Below, piece by piece: positions 60,659-64,000 of a stretch of 64,000 nucleotides of DNA. Made by a program: the position numbers and the translations under genes. This DNA comes from Nocardioides ganghwensis (lineage in GTDB: Bacteria; Actinomycetota; Actinomycetes; Propionibacteriales; Nocardioidaceae), in NCBI RefSeq assembly GCF_014779655.1, contig NZ_JACXYX010000002.1:62001-126000 (forward strand), given 5' to 3'. The notes below the pieces were generated by a model. It saw only the letters and a list, made by a program, of their open reading frames with translations. It had not been told where the DNA came from and did no database searches. Each line of letters begins with the position of its first letter. Positions within the stretch are counted from its first letter, which is position 1.

Positions 60659-60694
60659 GTGTGGATCGCCCACACTGCTGAGCCGGAAGTGTGG
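60659..60694. promoter_or_regulatory. GTGTGG operator-like repeats before the hydroxybutyrate operon
   Basis: GTGTGG (60659-60664) faces its complement CCACAC (60670-60675) across 5 nt, and a third copy lies at 60689-60694. A TACGGT -10 box (60731-60736) ends 7 nt before the dehydrogenase ATG. The repeats are candidates for binding by the adjacent PucR-type regulator. Confidence 0.45.
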
Positions 60695-60743
60695 CCGCGC
60701 GACCTATGTGCCGTGCGTCACGGCGCTCCCTACGGTGTCGGGC

Positions 60744-61514
60744 ATGAGCACCGTCACAGACCCCGCCCGGGGCGTCCTGGCCGGTCGGCGCGCCCTGGTC
60801 ACCGGGGCCGCCAGCGGCATCGGCGCCGCCGTCGCCGCCCGGCTCGCCGAGGCGGGTGCGGAGGTCCACCTGCTCGACCGCGACGAGGAAGGCGTGGCCA
60901 AGGTGGCCGCGCAGGTCCACGGTGTCCCGCACGTCGTCGACCTCACCGACGAGGCCGCGATCGGGCGGCTCGACCTCGACGTCGACGTCCTCGTCAACAA
61001 CGCCGGGATCCAGCACGTCGCGCCGATCGAGGACTTCGAGCCCGTGCGCTTCCGCACGATCCACGCGCTGATGCTGCACGCCCCGTTCCTGCTGGCCCGC
61101 CGTGTCCTGCCCGGCATGTACGCGCGGGGGTGGGGTCGGATCGTCCACGTCTCCAGCGTCCACGGCCACCGCGCGTCGGCGTACAAGTCGGCCTACGTCA
61201 GCGCCAAGCACGGCCTCGAGGGGCTCTCCAAGGTGATCGCGCTCGAGGGGGCCGACAAGGGCGTCACCAGCAACACCGTCTGCCCCGGCTACGTCCGCAC
61301 CCCCCTCGTCGAGGGCCAGCTGGCCGACCAGGCCCGCTCCCACGGCATCGCCGAGGACGAGGTCCTCGACACCGTCCTGCTCGCCCGCACCCCGCTCAAG
61401 CGGCTGGTCGAGCCCGAGGAGGTCGCCGAGGCGGTCGCCTTCCTCTGCGGCCCGGCCGCCACCTCCATCACCGGCACCTCCCTCTCCCTCGACGGCGGCT
61501 GGACCGCCGCCTGA
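60744..61514 (+). CDS. 3-hydroxybutyrate dehydrogenase (SDR family)
   Basis: The 256-residue short-chain dehydrogenase has the NAD site VTGAASGIGAAVAARL, NNAGIQHVAPIEDF and the catalytic Ser-Tyr-Lys in VSSVHGHRAS...YVSAKHG. The segments NAGIQHVAPIE and CPGYVRTPLVEGQ are typical of 3-hydroxybutyrate dehydrogenases that make acetoacetate from 3-hydroxybutyrate. The gene is probably leaderless. The transporter gene follows after 42 nt. The substrate rests on family resemblance. Confidence 0.85.
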   Translation: MSTVTDPARGVLAGRRALVTGAASGIGAAVAARLAEAGAEVHLLDRDEEGVAKVAAQVHGVPHVVDLTDEAAIGRLDLDVDVLVNNAGIQHVAPIEDFEPVRFRTIHALMLHAPFLLARRVLPGMYARGWGRIVHVSSVHGHRASAYKSAYVSAKHGLEGLSKVIALEGADKGVTSNTVCPGYVRTPLVEGQLADQARSHGIAEDEVLDTVLLARTPLKRLVEPEEVAEAVAFLCGPAATSITGTSLSLDGGWTAA

Positions 61515-61556
61515 GGCACCCGGCACCGTCACCAGCACCCCCACGAAAGGCACGTC

Positions 61557-62924
61557 ATGACCACCGACACCTCCACCGCGACCGGTCGCGAACCGACGGG
61601 CGCCGAGCCCGAGCGCACCAGCATCGTCAAGGTCGTCTTCGCCTCCCTGGTCGGCACCGCCGTCGAGTGGTACGACTTCTTCCTCTACGGCTCGGCGGCC
61701 GCGCTCGTGTTCGGCACGCTGTTCTTCCCCGAGAGCGAGCCGGCCACCGCGACCCTGCTGGCCTTCGGCACCTACGCGCTCGGCTTCGTCGCGCGCCCCC
61801 TCGGCGGCATCGTCTTCGGCCACTACGGCGACAAGGTCGGCCGCAAGAAGATGCTGGTCTTCTCGCTGTTCCTCATGGGCCTGGCGACCTTCGCGATCGG
61901 CCTGCTGCCGACGTACGCCTCGATCGGCGTCGCGGCCCCGTTGCTCCTGCTGACCTGCCGCCTGCTCCAGGGGTTCGCGGTCGGCGGCGAGTGGGGTGGC
62001 GCGGTCCTGATGGCGGCCGAGCACGGTGACGACTCGAAGCGCGGCTTCTGGTCGTCGTGGCCCCAGGCCGGCGTGGCCCTGGGCAACCTGTTCGCCACCG
62101 GCGTCCTGTGGGTGCTGGCGGCCGTCCAGTCCGACGCGGCCTTCGAGTCGTGGGGCTGGCGCATCCCGTTCCTGCTGAGCGCCGTGCTCGTCGGCGTGGG
62201 CCTGTGGGTCCGCCTCTCCATCGAGGAGTCGCCCGTCTTCGCCGAGGCGAAGGCCGAGCTCGAGACCAAGCAGACCGCCCACCTGCCGCTCGTCGAGGTC
62301 TTCCGCAAGTACCCCAAGGAGGTCTTCGTGGCCATGGGGATGCGCATGGCCGAGAACATCTCCTACTACCTCTTCACGATCATCTCGATCTCGTTCCTCA
62401 CGATCTACGCCGGCACCGCCGCCGACAAGTCGCTCATCCTCAAGGCCCTGCTGATCGGCTCGGTCGTGCACTTCGTGACCATCCCGCTCATCGGTGCGCT
62501 CAGCGACCGCGTCGGCCGGCGCCCGCTCTACCTCGCCGGTGCCGTCGGGGTCGCCGCCTGGTCGTGGGTGTTCTTCGACCTCATCGCCTCGCGGTCGGAG
62601 GGCAAGATCATCCTCGCGATCGTGGTCGGCCTGGTCCTGCACGCCCTGATGTACTCCCCGCAGGCGGCGTTCTTCTCCGAGCTGTTCGGCACCTCGGTGC
62701 GCTACACGGGCGCCTCGGTGGGCTACCAGCTCGCCTCGATCTTCGCCGGCGCCCTCGCCCCGATCATCGCGATCGAGCTGCTCGGCGACGCCAGCGCCGG
62801 GGTGAGCAACGTCCCCAAGGTCGCGATCTACATGACCGTCGCCTCGGTGATCACCGTCGTGGCCGTGCTCTTCGCCCACGAGACGAAGGCCAGCTCCCTG
62901 CGCCACGACCGCGTGCTCGACTGA
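61557..62924 (+). CDS. MHS-family metabolite:proton symporter (MFS)
   Basis: The 455-residue transporter has 12 helices and the MHS pattern: ASLVGTAVEWYDFFLYGSAA in helix 1, the loop GHYGDKVGRKKMLV, and RLLQGFAVGGEWGGAVLMA. Members carry dicarboxylates, shikimate, proline betaine and short-chain acids. Placement behind the 3-hydroxybutyrate dehydrogenase suggests uptake of 3-hydroxybutyrate or a similar acid (inference). A GAAAGG-like site precedes the ATG. Confidence 0.9.
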   Translation: MTTDTSTATGREPTGAEPERTSIVKVVFASLVGTAVEWYDFFLYGSAAALVFGTLFFPESEPATATLLAFGTYALGFVARPLGGIVFGHYGDKVGRKKMLVFSLFLMGLATFAIGLLPTYASIGVAAPLLLLTCRLLQGFAVGGEWGGAVLMAAEHGDDSKRGFWSSWPQAGVALGNLFATGVLWVLAAVQSDAAFESWGWRIPFLLSAVLVGVGLWVRLSIEESPVFAEAKAELETKQTAHLPLVEVFRKYPKEVFVAMGMRMAENISYYLFTIISISFLTIYAGTAADKSLILKALLIGSVVHFVTIPLIGALSDRVGRRPLYLAGAVGVAAWSWVFFDLIASRSEGKIILAIVVGLVLHALMYSPQAAFFSELFGTSVRYTGASVGYQLASIFAGALAPIIAIELLGDASAGVSNVPKVAIYMTVASVITVVAVLFAHETKASSLRHDRVLD

Positions 62925-62940
62925 CGCAGCACCGGTCCGT

Positions 62941-62973
62941 ACGGGCCGTCGTCCCTCCCCGGCGGCGGCCCGT
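62941..62973. terminator. inverted repeat between convergent MHS and subtilase genes
   Basis: ACGGGCCG (62941-62948) and CGGCCCGT (62966-62973) form an 8-bp perfect stem with a 17-nt loop in the 75-nt convergent gap. It is likely a terminator for one or both genes. Confidence 0.5.
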
Positions 62974-62999
62974 CGTGCGTGGCGAAGGGGGCAGCGGCG

Positions 63000-64000
63000 T
63001 CAGCGGGTCAGCGCGACCGGCACCCGGGTGACGCCGCCGCGCGCGCCGAGCCAGACGAGCACGCCGTCGTCGAGGACGCCCGGGCTGGTGGGGCCGGAGA
63101 CCGTGACGGTGAAGTCGGTCGACTCGCCCGGCGCGAGGCGTACGGCGAGCGGCTGCACGCGGACCCGGTGCGAGGTGAAGCCGCGGGCGGTGACGGAGAA
63201 GTACTCGGGGCGGGTGCCCACGTTGGTCACGGTGCGCACGGCCCGCGACTGCCGCGCCGACAGCAGCAGCGCGCTGGTGTTGAGGCGGTCGAGGGAGCGG
63301 GTGCGCAGCGCTCGCCGCCACGCGCGGGGGGAGACGTCGAACGCCAGGTGCGCGGTCGGAGCGCGTCCGGGGAGGGCGCCGGAGCCCTGCTCGAGGACGG
63401 ACGAGCCGGGGATCGGTCGGGCCGACGTCGCGATCAGCGAGCGCACCCTGGCCGCCGACCAGTCGTCGTGGCGACCGAGGAGCAGCGCGGCGAGGCCACT
63501 GGCGTGGGCGGTGGCGGCCGAGCTCCCGCTGAACACGCCCCAGCTCCGCCCGGTCGACTCCGGCAGCGCGCCGAGGACCGCGTCGCCGTCGGCCACCGCG
63601 TCGGGCTTGAGGGACGCCCCGCGCGGGTCGCCCGCGGCGCTCCACGGAGCCGTACGCCGGGTGCCGGGGTCGCCGAGCACCCGCGACATCCGCAGCGGCA
63701 CGTCGGGGTGGCGGGCCACCCAGCGGCTGAAGGTCCGGCCGTCCGCGGCGGACAGGTGGATGGTGGGCACGGAGTGGAAGTCGGCGCTGACGGCACCCGG
63801 GCCGCGGTTGACGAGCACCATGGCCCGTCCGCCTGCCCGGGAGACCGACTCGGACTTGTCGATGCGAGCGATGCCGCCGCGGCGGCAGACCACGATCCGG
63901 TCGGCGACGGCTCGCGCGTCGAGGGCGTCGGACCGGCACTGACCGGCCGCGCGGCGCGAGACCCCGGGAGCGGCGGCGTCCTGGGCCAGGACGGCCGTGC
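63000..64000 (-). CDS. S8 subtilisin-like peptidase, C-terminal part, N-terminus beyond window
   Basis: About 333 residues of the C-terminal half are present and the frame stays open to the window edge. They contain the end of a PA domain (VADRIVVCRRGGIARIDKSE, AMVLVNRGPGAVSADFHSVP), the catalytic Ser region FSGSSAATAHASGLAALLLG and a C-terminal fibronectin-like domain (AVRTVTNVGTRPEYFSV). The catalytic Asp and His would lie in the missing part. The Ser motif GSSAATAH departs from the usual GTSMATPH but keeps the nucleophile. It is probably secreted. Confidence 0.9.
   Translation of the reverse strand, partial: TAVLAQDAAAPGVSRRAAGQCRSDALDARAVADRIVVCRRGGIARIDKSESVSRAGGRAMVLVNRGPGAVSADFHSVPTIHLSAADGRTFSRWVARHPDVPLRMSRVLGDPGTRRTAPWSAAGDPRGASLKPDAVADGDAVLGALPESTGRSWGVFSGSSAATAHASGLAALLLGRHDDWSAARVRSLIATSARPIPGSSVLEQGSGALPGRAPTAHLAFDVSPRAWRRALRTRSLDRLNTSALLLSARQSRAVRTVTNVGTRPEYFSVTARGFTSHRVRVQPLAVRLAPGESTDFTVTVSGPTSPGVLDDGVLVWLGARGGVTRVPVALTR

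Overview
The window is high-GC DNA from an actinobacterium, most likely of the Nocardioidaceae (Nocardioides-like). The pointers are strong G/C bias at third codon positions, frequent GTG starts, many 4-nt ATGA/GTGA stop-start overlaps, DUF222/HNH genes, a CIRCE-controlled groEL, and CysO. I assign the taxon by gene content and style, not by a marker gene. At 17 genes a TAnnnT -10 hexamer sits 6-7 nt before the start codon, so leaderless mRNAs seem common; I used this to choose several starts.

Layout. 1-4020: a GPH symporter (cut by the window edge), a PhaC-like hydrolase with a histone-H1-like tail, and a fasciclin protein with a SigK/RskA-type sigma and anti-sigma pair. 4090-9104: an FMN glutamate-synthase-like protein, trehalose genes otsA and otsB, a DUF3263 protein and a LytR_C protein. 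9200-10926: an S-box (SAM-I) riboswitch, a threonine-synthase-type enzyme and the sulfur carrier CysO. 10958-17493: a GDYXXLXY/DUF2157 membrane pair, SGNH hydrolase, MycE-like methyltransferase, ATP-grasp protein, and an isolated TadE/TadG-vWA pair. 17591-20799: CIRCE-groEL and two small proteins.

20813-32828 is an anaerobic respiration block: two NarK transporters diverge from narGHJI, whose operon runs on into a CBS-domain and a cupin gene. It is followed by a VKOR/DsbA disulfide pair. A DosR-like palindrome lies between narK and narG, and related sites lie between dsbA and a MocA-like gene.

32969-46414 holds a form II (AYRGAGR) molybdenum hydroxylase system of the CO-dehydrogenase family, split in two: mocA-like, coxD, coxE and coxF on the left, and coxS, coxL, coxM and coxG on the right. 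Between them are an EEP protein, an HNH gene, dispersed repeats, a GAF regulator and a lipoprotein.

46401-64000: AlkB, a GntR regulator, an HD protein, an MpaB-like protein, a MerR regulator with its spacer operator and an alcohol dehydrogenase, XPB helicase with a CGNR protein and a helicase-associated/WYL protein, a PP2C-FHA-RDD/FHA operon, a PucR-type regulator before a 3-hydroxybutyrate dehydrogenase and an MHS transporter, and the C-terminal part of a subtilase. I found no tRNA, rRNA, CRISPR array, insertion sequence or prophage.
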